NCBI RefSeq assembly: GCF_026242055.1
Contig: NZ_JAPJDL010000033.1
Coordinates: 16,354 to 50,089 of the forward strand
From: Lentzea sp. NEAU-D7
GTDB lineage: Bacteria > Actinomycetota > Actinomycetes > Mycobacteriales > Pseudonocardiaceae
DNA: 33,736 bases
Direction of reading: 5' to 3'
Positions 16,630-23,357 of this stretch are shown in pieces. The stretch's first letter is position 1. Each line of letters begins with the position of its first letter. A program made the position numbers and the translations under genes. Under the pieces are notes generated by a model, which did not search any database, was not told the DNA's origin, and saw only the letters and a program-made list of their open reading frames with translations.

Positions 16630-17406
16630 ATGCGCATCATCGATCTGTCTTCCCACATTGACGCATCCGCGTACGAAGCGGACCCGGTGACGCACGAGGT
16701 GCTCACGGCCGCCCAGGGTGCCGAACACATGGCCGAGCAGCTCAAGGCGCGGCTCGGCATCGAGTTCGACGTCTCCGTGCTGCGGGACTCCGAGTTCCTG
16801 ACGCTGGACCGGATCAGCCTCACCTCCCACACCGGCACGCACGTCGACGCGCCGTCGCACTACGGCTCGAAGACCACGTACGGCAACGGGATCCCGCGCC
16901 ACATCGACGAGATGCCGCTGGAGTGGTTCCACAACCCCGGCGTGAAGCTCGACGTCCGCGGCCACGGCACGGGCGTCATCGGCGTGGAGGTGCTGGAGAA
17001 GGAGTTCGCCCGCATCGGCTACACGCCGAAGCCGATGGACATCGTCATCCTCGACACCGGCGCCGCCGAGCACGCGGGCACCCAGACCTACTTCACCGAC
17101 TACACCGGACTCGACGGTCCCGCCACGAACTTCCTGCTGGACCTGGGGGTCAAGGTGATCGCCACCGACGCGTTCAGCCTCGACGCGCCGTTCCCGGACA
17201 TCGTCAAGCGCTACCTGGCGACCAAGGACGAGAGCGTGCTGTGGCCCGCGCACTTCGCCGGCCGCGACCGCGAGTACTGCCAGATCGAGCGCCTCGCGAA
17301 CCTGGAAGCGTTGCCGGACTTCGGGTTCACCGTCGTCGCGTTCCCCGTGAAGATCAAGGGCGCCGGAGCGGGCTGGACCCGTGCGGTCGCCCTGCTCGAC
17401 GACTGA
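16630..17406 (+). CDS. Cyclase-family (PF04199) metal-dependent hydrolase-like protein
   Basis: A 258-residue protein with the family metal motif HTGTHVDAPSHYG near residue 62-74, followed by PLEWFHNPGVKLDVRG, DIVILDTGAAEH and VIATDAFSLDAPFP. The family covers kynurenine formamidase-like hydrolases and enzymes annotated as polyketide cyclases (such as the later-ring cyclases of anthracycline pathways), so either a hydrolysis or an aldol cyclisation is possible. Its location 170 bases from a type II PKS operon favours a ring-closing role, but that is inference. There is no clear ribosome binding site before ATG 16630. It is divergent from the monooxygenase operon and ends before a strong hairpin at 17535. 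Confidence 0.8.
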   Translation: MRIIDLSSHIDASAYEADPVTHEVLTAAQGAEHMAEQLKARLGIEFDVSVLRDSEFLTLDRISLTSHTGTHVDAPSHYGSKTTYGNGIPRHIDEMPLEWFHNPGVKLDVRGHGTGVIGVEVLEKEFARIGYTPKPMDIVILDTGAAEHAGTQTYFTDYTGLDGPATNFLLDLGVKVIATDAFSLDAPFPDIVKRYLATKDESVLWPAHFAGRDREYCQIERLANLEALPDFGFTVVAFPVKIKGAGAGWTRAVALLDD

Positions 17407-17463
17407 AAACCGGACAACCGTTCCTCAAGTGAGAGCTGAATCACCATACCTACCTTCGCAGAT

Positions 17464-17526
17464 ATGGAAAACAGCGATTCCTGGCCACCAGAGAACGAAG
17501 ACCACATCGTCCGCGGCATCGACTAG
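17464..17526 (+). CDS. Possible 20-residue peptide ORF
   Basis: ATG 17464 to TAG 17526 encodes MENSDSWPPENEDHIVRGID, acidic and Pro-containing, followed 8 bases later by a perfect terminator hairpin. TACCTT lies 7 bases before the ATG, so a leaderless mRNA is conceivable; no Shine-Dalgarno is present. The codons are less GC-biased than their neighbours (AAA-free but with GAA, AAC, GAT, CCA, GAG mixed). It may be a small peptide or a chance frame. I cannot assign a function. Confidence 0.3.
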   Translation: MENSDSWPPENEDHIVRGID

Positions 17527-17534
17527 AACGCGCT

Positions 17535-17568
17535 AAAGGGCCGCCCTCCAGGAGAGGGCGGCCCTTTT
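17535..17568. terminator. Bidirectional hairpin terminator between cyclase and PKS operon
   Basis: AAAGGGCCGCCCTC at 17535-17548 and its exact complement at 17554-17567 form a 14-base-pair stem with loop CAGGA. TTTT follows on the plus side and the stem's own A/T end gives a short U run on the minus side, so it can end both the plus-strand cyclase transcript and the minus-strand PKS operon, whose last stop is 6 bases away. Confidence 0.9.
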
Positions 17569-17573
17569 ATGTT

Positions 17574-18491
17574 TCAGGCCAGACGGGCGCGAGCCGTCTC
17601 GATCGTGTCGTTGGCGTCCAGCAACGGCAGCACCTGCGAGGCACCGGACCGCACGGCCTTCGTGCGCCGTGCGAACGACGTCAGGGTCTGGCCGGGGCCG
17701 GCCTCCACCAGCAGCACGTCGTACATCGCCACGAGCTCGTTCAGCGCCGGTCCGAAGTAGACGGCGTCGGTCAGCTGGCGGGTCCAGAACCGCGCGGACA
17801 GCGCGTCCTCAGGGGTCATCAGCTTGCCCGTGTAGCCCGAGTACAGCGGCATCCGCGGCGCGCGGGGTGAAGCGCTCCACGACGCCAGCGCCTCGTCCAC
17901 GGCGGGCTGCATCGCCGGGCTGTGGAACGGCGTCGACGCCGGCACCGTCACGACCACGTACTCGTCGGCCTCCAGCCGCGCCCGCACGCGGGCCAGCGGC
18001 TCGTCGGACCCTGCCAGCATCGTCTGCCGCGCGGAGTTCACGGCGGCGATCGCGACGTCGCCTTCCAGGTACGGCAGCAGGTCCGCCTCGGAGGCGGCCG
18101 CGGCCAGCATGCCGCCGGACGGGATGGGCACGGCCGACAGCACCCGGTCCCGCACCAGGGAAACGGCCTCCTCCAGCGAGAAGACGCCCGCCAGCGTCGC
18201 CGCGACGACCTCACCGGCGGAGTGCCCGATCAGCGCCACCGGTTCGACGCCCCAGGACAGCACGGTGCGTCCCAGCGCGTAGTCGACCGCGAACAGCAAC
18301 GGCTGCGCGCGGGACACGTGGTCGATGTCGGCACCGGCGAGCCAGTCCTCGCAGGCGACCGAGCCGACCTCGCCGAACAGTTCGAACACCTCGTCGATCA
18401 CCGAGGTGAACACGGCATCCGTGCCGTACAGGGACGCCGCCATCCGCGGGTACTGCGATCCCTGGCCCGGAAACATCAGTGCTACGTCCAC
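17574..18491 (-). CDS. Acyltransferase (malonyl-CoA:ACP transacylase family)
   Basis: A 305-residue FabD-type acyltransferase. MFPGQGSQYPRM opens the fold, GHSAGE at 89-94 carries the nucleophile S91, VRDRVLSAV keeps the arginine position that binds a malonyl carboxylate, NSARQTMLAGS and PFHSPAM carry the catalytic His. It may load malonyl units onto the ACP or handle a special starter unit, as the extra acyltransferase DpsD is thought to do in the daunorubicin cluster. GTG 18491 has GGAGG 6 bases upstream and starts directly at the fold. It is the last gene of the PKS operon, separated from KS-beta by a strong hairpin at 18511-18547. Confidence 0.88.
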   Translation of the reverse strand: MDVALMFPGQGSQYPRMAASLYGTDAVFTSVIDEVFELFGEVGSVACEDWLAGADIDHVSRAQPLLFAVDYALGRTVLSWGVEPVALIGHSAGEVVAATLAGVFSLEEAVSLVRDRVLSAVPIPSGGMLAAAASEADLLPYLEGDVAIAAVNSARQTMLAGSDEPLARVRARLEADEYVVVTVPASTPFHSPAMQPAVDEALASWSASPRAPRMPLYSGYTGKLMTPEDALSARFWTRQLTDAVYFGPALNELVAMYDVLLVEAGPGQTLTSFARRTKAVRSGASQVLPLLDANDTIETARARLA

Positions 18492-18510
18492 AACACGCCT
18501 CCAGAAACGG

Positions 18511-18547
18511 CTCAAGGCCGTGAAGGGAACACCTTCACGGCCTTGAG
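18511..18547 (-). terminator. Intra-operon hairpin between KS-beta and acyltransferase genes
   Basis: CTCAAGGCCGTGAAGG at 18511-18526 pairs exactly with 18532-18547 around the loop GAACA, a 16-base-pair stem placed 9 bases after the KS-beta stop. No T run follows on the minus strand. The acyltransferase ribosome binding site starts about a dozen bases below it. It may act as a partial terminator or as an RNA-stability element that sets acyltransferase levels below those of KS-alpha/KS-beta. Confidence 0.75.
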
Positions 18548-18555
18548 GCATGACA

Positions 18556-19770
18556 TCACCTGTACTCGCGGACCACCATGGCGGAGTTGTAGCCGCCCTT
18601 GCCGCGACCGAGCACCAGAGCGGCCTTGATCTTGCCGTGCCGCGCCTCGTTCATCACGAGGTCGAGCTCGTACTCCGGCACGAGGTTCTCGACGTTGACG
18701 GTCGGCGGGATCGCGCTCCAGTAGATGGAGAGGATCGCCGACGCCACGTCCAGGGAGCCACCACCGGCGAACAGGCGCCCGGTCATGGTCTTCGGCGCCG
18801 TCACCGGCACGCCGTACGGCCCGAAGATGCCCTTGATCGCCTCGGCCTCGGCCTTGTCGAGCTCGGGGATGCCCGCCGCGTCGGCGAACACCACGTCGAT
18901 CTCCGAGGCGTCCATGCCGGCGTCGCGCAGCGCCAGCTCGGCCGCCCGCTTCAGGCCCGGTTCCCGTGACGGCATCTTCGAGTCGAACGTCGCGGCGTAG
19001 CCGACGATCTCGCCGTAGATCCTCGTACCGGGACGCCCGGCCGCCGACTCCGGCGTCTCGACGACCATGATCGCGCCACCCTCGCCCGCGACGTACCCGG
19101 AGGCGTCGCGGTCGAACGGCAGGTACGCGCGCTTCGGGTTGTTGTTGCGGGACAGGCAACCCGAGGCCTGGTGCGCCACCCACGCCCACGGGCAGAGCGA
19201 CGAGTCCATGCCGCCGGTGAGGGCGAGCTGGACGCCCTTGCGCAGCTGGCGCCGGGCGTGACCGATGGAGTCGATGCCACCGGCCTGCTCGGACACCACC
19301 ACCGCGCCGGGACCGCGCGTGCCGTGGCGGATGGAGATCTGGCCGGTGTTGACCGCGTAGAACCACGCGAACGACTGGTACGCCGAGACGTACTCCGGCC
19401 CCTGGTGCCACAGCTTCTGCAGTTCGCGCTGCCCGAACTCGTACCCGCCGGCCGTCGCCGCGGTGATCACCGCGATGTCGGTGTCGGGGATGTCGTTCGG
19501 CTGCACACCCGCACCACGCAACGCCCAGTCCGTGCCGACCAGTGTCAGCCGCGTCATGTGGTCGGTCTGCGGCAGCAGGCGACCCTGCAGGTGCCGCCCT
19601 GCCTCGAAGCCGGGCACCTCACCGGCGATCTTCGCCCAGTAGTTGGCGCTGTCGAACCGGGTGATCGGCTTGATCGCCGCCTCCCCGTGCAGGGTCGCCC
19701 GCCAGTACGCGGTCGGCCCCAAACCGTTGGGAGACGCGATGCCGATTCCCGTCACCACTGCCCGAGTCAC
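18556..19770 (-). CDS. Type II PKS chain length factor (ketosynthase beta)
   Basis: KS-beta pairs with KS-alpha to form the heterodimer that builds the poly-beta-ketone chain on ACP and sets its length. The 404-residue protein has the KS fold but carries Gln in place of the catalytic Cys in VVVSEQAGGIDSIG (Q162), the diagnostic CLF substitution that gives malonyl-ACP decarboxylase-type activity. GRLFAGGGSLDVASA stands where KS-alpha has its GHSLGAIGS motif, so the catalytic His is also lost, as expected. GTG 19770 overlaps the KS-alpha stop (GTGA), the classical coupled KS-CLF arrangement. Chain length cannot be predicted reliably by eye. Confidence 0.95.
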   Translation of the reverse strand: MTRAVVTGIGIASPNGLGPTAYWRATLHGEAAIKPITRFDSANYWAKIAGEVPGFEAGRHLQGRLLPQTDHMTRLTLVGTDWALRGAGVQPNDIPDTDIAVITAATAGGYEFGQRELQKLWHQGPEYVSAYQSFAWFYAVNTGQISIRHGTRGPGAVVVSEQAGGIDSIGHARRQLRKGVQLALTGGMDSSLCPWAWVAHQASGCLSRNNNPKRAYLPFDRDASGYVAGEGGAIMVVETPESAAGRPGTRIYGEIVGYAATFDSKMPSREPGLKRAAELALRDAGMDASEIDVVFADAAGIPELDKAEAEAIKGIFGPYGVPVTAPKTMTGRLFAGGGSLDVASAILSIYWSAIPPTVNVENLVPEYELDLVMNEARHGKIKAALVLGRGKGGYNSAMVVREYR

Positions 19771-21035
19771 CGGCCTGCCCCTTCCACCTTTTTGAGCACC
19801 ATGGCGCTCTGGAATCCACCGAAACCACTGCCCACGGTCAGGAGGGTGTCGACCTTCTTCTCGCGCGCCACCAGTGGCGTGTAGTCGAGGTCGCACTCGG
19901 GGTCCTGCTCGTGGAGGTTCGCCGTCGGCGGGATGAGGTCCTGCTCGAACGCCAGCAGCGAGCCGACGATCTCGAGCGAACCGATCGCGCCCAGCGAGTG
20001 CCCGATCATCGACTTGAAGCCGGAGACCGGGGTCTTGTAGGCGTGCGCACCGAGGCTGCGCTTGAAAGCCGCCGTCTCGTGCAGGTCGTTCTGCTTGGTG
20101 CCCGACCCGTGCGCGTTGATGTAACCGACGTCCGTGGCGTCCGCACGCGCCTGCTTCAGCGCGATGTTGATGGCGTCGGACATCTCGATGCCCTCGGGGT
20201 GCAGGCCCGTCATGTGGTAGGCGTTGCACCGCGAGGCGAAGCCGGCGACCTCACCGTAGATGTGGGCACCGCGAGCGCGGGCGTGCTCCAGCTCCTCGAG
20301 CACGATGATCGCGCAACCCTCGCCCAGCACCAGGCCGTCGCGGGTCTTGTCGAACGGCCGGCACGCCGTCGTGGGGTCGTCGTTGCGGGTGCTCGACGCG
20401 CGGATCACGTCGAAGCACACCACGGTGATCGGGGAGAGCGGGGCCTCGGTGCCGCCGGTGACGACGACGTCCGCGGAGCCCTCCATGATCAGCTCGGCGG
20501 CGTAACCCACCGAGTCGAGACCCGAGGTGCAGCCCGTGGAGACCACGGAGACCGGTCCTTCGGCGCCCACCGTCCACGCCAGCTCCGTCGCCATCGAGGA
20601 CGGCGTGAAGTAGTCGTAGAGGTGCGGGACGGCGTAGGACTGGTCGACCTCCCAGTACTTGCCCCGGTCGGAGCCGACGATGAACTCGCGCTCCAGCGAG
20701 GTCGTGCAGCCGACCGCGGTGCCGAGCGAGACACCGATGCGGCCGGGGTCGAGCTGGTCGAACTCGATGCCGGAGTCGGACATCGCCTCACGACCCGCGA
20801 CGACCGCGAACTGCGCGGCCCGGTCGAGACGGCGGATCTCCTGCGGCGTCAGGCCTTCGCGCACTGGATCGAAATCTGCTTCCCCCGCCATGCGGGAGCG
20901 GTACGGAGACGCGTCGAAGTGCGTGATGTTGCGAGTCGCCGTACGCCCTTCGGACAGCAGTTTCCAATACGCCTTCGTTCCGATGCCACCAGGTGCGACC
21001 ACGCCCACCCCGGTGATGACGGCGCGACGACTCAT
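19767..21035 (-). CDS. Type II PKS ketosynthase alpha
   Basis: KS-alpha catalyses the Claisen condensations of an aromatic (type II) polyketide. The 422-residue protein has the catalytic Cys in VSTGCTSGLDSVGYA (C169), the classic aromatic-PKS form, and catalytic histidines in NAHGSGTKQND and GFKSMIGHSLGAIGS. The ATG at 21035 has GGAGG 6-7 bases upstream and overlaps the stop of the preceding CimA-like gene (ATGA), and its own stop overlaps the KS-beta start. It belongs to the operon ACP, aromatase, 62-residue orphan, CimA-like, KS-alpha, KS-beta, acyltransferase. No ketoreductase gene is present in the window, so the product may be unreduced at C-9 unless a reductase lies elsewhere. Confidence 0.96.
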   Translation of the reverse strand: MSRRAVITGVGVVAPGGIGTKAYWKLLSEGRTATRNITHFDASPYRSRMAGEADFDPVREGLTPQEIRRLDRAAQFAVVAGREAMSDSGIEFDQLDPGRIGVSLGTAVGCTTSLEREFIVGSDRGKYWEVDQSYAVPHLYDYFTPSSMATELAWTVGAEGPVSVVSTGCTSGLDSVGYAAELIMEGSADVVVTGGTEAPLSPITVVCFDVIRASSTRNDDPTTACRPFDKTRDGLVLGEGCAIIVLEELEHARARGAHIYGEVAGFASRCNAYHMTGLHPEGIEMSDAINIALKQARADATDVGYINAHGSGTKQNDLHETAAFKRSLGAHAYKTPVSGFKSMIGHSLGAIGSLEIVGSLLAFEQDLIPPTANLHEQDPECDLDYTPLVAREKKVDTLLTVGSGFGGFQSAMVLKKVEGAGR

Positions 21036-21760
21036 CGGACACCTCCAATCGCCTTCTGTGCGGACACGGTCTGCTCCAATCTCGGACAGGGCACGGGAGC
21101 GATACCTGTCTCTGCCGAATGAACCGATGGTGAATCGGCCCGATCGAGGCCACCTCGAACGACGGCGTAGGACCCCTGTACGAGTCCGGCCCCCGCGTCG
21201 GCGGCGAACAGCTGCTTCGCTGCCGTTCCTCCGTCGTCGTGACATCCAAATCCAAGGGGCACACCGGTTTCCGCGACCGACTCGACGATCTCGCCGATCT
21301 GGTCCGGCCACAGCTTGCCCGCTGTGTCGTGCAGCAACACGGTTTCCGCCCCAGCCTCCGCGGCTGTCAGCACGACCTCCAAAGCGTGTTCGGGGTCGAT
21401 CATCCAGCCGTCGAAGAAGTCCCGCGCCTCGACGATCACTCGTCTTTCGGCGCGCACGAGTTGACGCACGGCCTCCCGGACCACCGAGATGCCGTGCCCT
21501 TGCACAACCACCGCCACCGCGGGGGTTTCCGCGGCCATCAGTGCGTCGAGGTCCTCCGCACCGCCGGAGGCGATGAGGGTGGCGACCCGCAACCGGAGCT
21601 CGATGGCCGCCCTGCCGAAGAATCCTCTGGGGTAGAACGACCGGGCGGGCCTGCCTCCGTCGACGAACGCGACTCCGAGCGCGTCGAGGCGCCGCGCCGC
21701 GACCAGCCTGTCCGAGATGGACAGACCGGTGCGGCGCAGCGAGATGTCGTAGAGCTTCAT
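21032..21760 (-). CDS. Degenerate DRE-TIM metallolyase (citramalate/isopropylmalate synthase-like)
   Basis: The 242-residue protein aligns along its whole length with the TIM-barrel domain of the LeuA/CimA/homocitrate synthase family: LYDISLRRTG (for LYDTTLRDG), LDALGVAFVDGGRP, VIVEARDFFDGWMIDPEHALEVVLTAAEAGAETVLLHDTAGKLWPDQIGEIV and LGFGCHDDGGTAAKQLFAADAGAGLVQGS. Key residues have changed: the metal-binding Asp of LRDG is R10, and the HxH metal motif is G172-C-H174, so it has probably lost normal acetyl-CoA condensing activity. The C-terminal regulatory domain is absent. ATG 21760 has a GAGGGG site 5 bases upstream. The stop overlaps the KS-alpha start. Placement inside the PKS operon suggests a recruited, altered role that I cannot specify. 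Confidence 0.78.
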   Translation of the reverse strand: MKLYDISLRRTGLSISDRLVAARRLDALGVAFVDGGRPARSFYPRGFFGRAAIELRLRVATLIASGGAEDLDALMAAETPAVAVVVQGHGISVVREAVRQLVRAERRVIVEARDFFDGWMIDPEHALEVVLTAAEAGAETVLLHDTAGKLWPDQIGEIVESVAETGVPLGFGCHDDGGTAAKQLFAADAGAGLVQGSYAVVRGGLDRADSPSVHSAETGIAPVPCPRLEQTVSAQKAIGGVR

Positions 21761-21783
21761 CAGAACCCCTCGCGCTTCGACGT

Positions 21784-21972
21784 TCAGAAGCCCGACAGCA
21801 GCACCCGGGAAGCCTCGATCTCGTAGGCGCAGGGAGCCACGTCCGAAGAAGGACAACCCTGGCGCTGGTGCTCGACCGCGGCTTTCTCCAGGTACATGGA
21901 GACCACGTAAAGTCCGTTGCGGCTTGCAGCGCGTGCTGCGGCGGTCAACAAGTCCGCGCCACCCAACCCCAT
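21784..21972 (-). CDS. Small orphan protein in the PKS operon
   Basis: A 62-residue protein beginning MGLGGADLLTAAARAASRNG, then YVVSMYLEKAAVEHQRQGCP and ending SRVLLSGF. It has two probable helices and two Cys residues (in GCPSSDVAPC). I do not recognise a family. ATG 21972 has GAGG 8 bases upstream; an in-frame GTG at 21981 is a less likely start. It lies 10 bases after the aromatase stop and 23 bases before the CimA-like gene, so it is co-transcribed with the PKS. It might be an accessory subunit of a neighbouring enzyme. It may be missed by automated callers because of its size. Confidence 0.6.
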   Translation of the reverse strand: MGLGGADLLTAAARAASRNGLYVVSMYLEKAAVEHQRQGCPSSDVAPCAYEIEASRVLLSGF

Positions 21973-21982
21973 CGCGGTCACC

Positions 21983-22918
21983 TCATCCGTTCTCGGCGAA
22001 TTCCTTCGCGTGCCGGAGCGTCGTGAGGCTGTTGGTGCCCAGCGCGTGACGGATGAGCTCGCGAGCGCGCTCGACCGTCCCGTCCGCCCCCAGCACATCG
22101 GGGATGACCTCGGGCCGGATGACGACGGTGTGGTGCGACGTCGCCTCGATGCCGGCCTCGATGCCGTCGCCGATGTCCCGGAACGTCCACCGGCCGACGT
22201 GCGCCGCCATGATCGGCGGTGTGTGCGTCTGCTTGTAGACGATGCCGTCGTACGGGGTGCAGACCCTCACCGAGTGCGTGGTGTGGATCGACCCGTCCGG
22301 GCTGCGCGTGTCCATCTCCATGGACTGCACGCCGGTGACGGCTTCGGTGAGGTCCAGCCGCGCGACGTGCGGCAGGCGCTCCGGCCACAGGTCGGAGCGG
22401 TACAGGAACTCGTAGACGTCCTTGCGGCTCGCGTGGATCGTGATGCTGTCGGAGAACGACAGCACCAGCTTGTCGTAGTCGTCGCCGTACTCGGCCGCGC
22501 GCTTCAGCGCGGCGAGCTCGGCGTCGCTGTTGTTGTTGACGGCGTTCAGGATGAGGTCGACCGCCTCGGGCTGCGCCGCGGTGAAGTGGTGGAGCAGATC
22601 GACCCGGGTCGCCGAATCGGCGATCGGGACGATCCGCCACTCCCCACCCATCGTCTTCACCGGTGCCGCCGAACGCTCCTGCTCGAAGGAGATGTGCAGG
22701 TTCGCCGGGTCGAGCTCTCGCCGGGACGTCCACGTGCGCACGTCACCGTTGGCGAACGCGTGCAACCGCAACCGCTCCGTCGAGCCGTCCCGTTCGAACA
22801 CCTCGGCCTGAACCGTGGGTCCGAAGATGTACGGCCAGGTCGTCACGTCCGCGACCAGGTCGTACACCACCTTGGCGGGAGCCCCGATCATGACCGTGTG
22901 CGTGGTGGTGTGCGTCAT
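21983..22918 (-). CDS. Didomain polyketide aromatase/cyclase
   Basis: A 311-residue protein made of two SRPBCC (START-like) halves, about residues 1-145 and 150-311. The first opens HTVMIGAPAKVVYDLVADVTTWPYIFGPTVQAEV and contains a W at the usual cavity position (GEWRIVP). The second contains DSITIHASRKDVYEFLYRSDLWPERLPHVARLDL and RWTFRDIGDGIEA. Such didomain enzymes (ActVII, BexL type) fold and dehydrate the first aromatic ring of the nascent polyketide. In many pathways they act after C-9 ketoreduction, but no ketoreductase is seen here. ATG 22918 has GGAGAC 5 bases upstream. It is the second gene of the operon, 28 bases after ACP. Confidence 0.9.
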   Translation of the reverse strand: MTHTTTHTVMIGAPAKVVYDLVADVTTWPYIFGPTVQAEVFERDGSTERLRLHAFANGDVRTWTSRRELDPANLHISFEQERSAAPVKTMGGEWRIVPIADSATRVDLLHHFTAAQPEAVDLILNAVNNNSDAELAALKRAAEYGDDYDKLVLSFSDSITIHASRKDVYEFLYRSDLWPERLPHVARLDLTEAVTGVQSMEMDTRSPDGSIHTTHSVRVCTPYDGIVYKQTHTPPIMAAHVGRWTFRDIGDGIEAGIEATSHHTVVIRPEVIPDVLGADGTVERARELIRHALGTNSLTTLRHAKEFAENG

Positions 22919-22946
22919 GTCCGTCTCCGTATCCGAGTCGCCGGCG

Positions 22947-23198
22947 TCAGGCCGCGATCTGTCCGTTGACCTTGTCCAGCAGCTGGCGCGGCGTCTGGAT
23001 GTACGCCATCTCGTCGTCGGCGATGGAGACCCCGTGCTTGCGCTTGATCAGCGCGACCGTCTCCAGCAGGGCGAGGGAATCGAAGCCCAGCTCGAGGAAC
23101 GGGAGGTCGAGAATGTCCTGGCCCGGCTTGAACGAGTCGTCGTCGCCCGCGGCCTCGTTGAGGATCTCTTTGAGGCCCTCGATGGTCAGTGCGCTCAC
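22947..23198 (-). CDS. Type II PKS acyl carrier protein
   Basis: The carrier that holds the growing polyketide. 83 residues, with the phosphopantetheine attachment Ser in LELGFDSLALLE (S41) and a typical acidic four-helix pattern. GTG 23198 has a purine-rich GGAGGAAAGGAAG site upstream. It is the first gene of the PKS operon, so the promoter should lie in the 112 bases between it and the SARP-gene terminator at 23311-23344. Having ACP first and KS-alpha fifth is an unusual order; most aromatic clusters run KS-alpha, KS-beta, ACP. Confidence 0.94.
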   Translation of the reverse strand: MSALTIEGLKEILNEAAGDDDSFKPGQDILDLPFLELGFDSLALLETVALIKRKHGVSIADDEMAYIQTPRQLLDKVNGQIAA

Positions 23199-23310
23199 GG
23201 CTAGCTTCCTTTCCTCCAGCGGGCGGTTTCCGCGCGCCCACGACTGAGGTTGTCACCGCGCACCTGTAATCCACTGGAGAGATTCTCGAAGAAACCGTTG
23301 CACGACAAGC

Positions 23311-23344
23311 AAAAACGGCCCGCGCCACAGTGTGGCGCGGGCCG
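23311..23344 (-). terminator. Intrinsic terminator of the SARP regulator gene
   Basis: On the minus strand CGGCCCGCGCCACA and its complement form a long stem with a tight loop, followed directly by TTTTT (plus-strand A run at 23311-23315). It lies 13 bases after the regulator stop and separates the regulator transcript from the downstream PKS operon. Confidence 0.92.
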
Positions 23345-23357
23345 CTGGAGGATTGAC

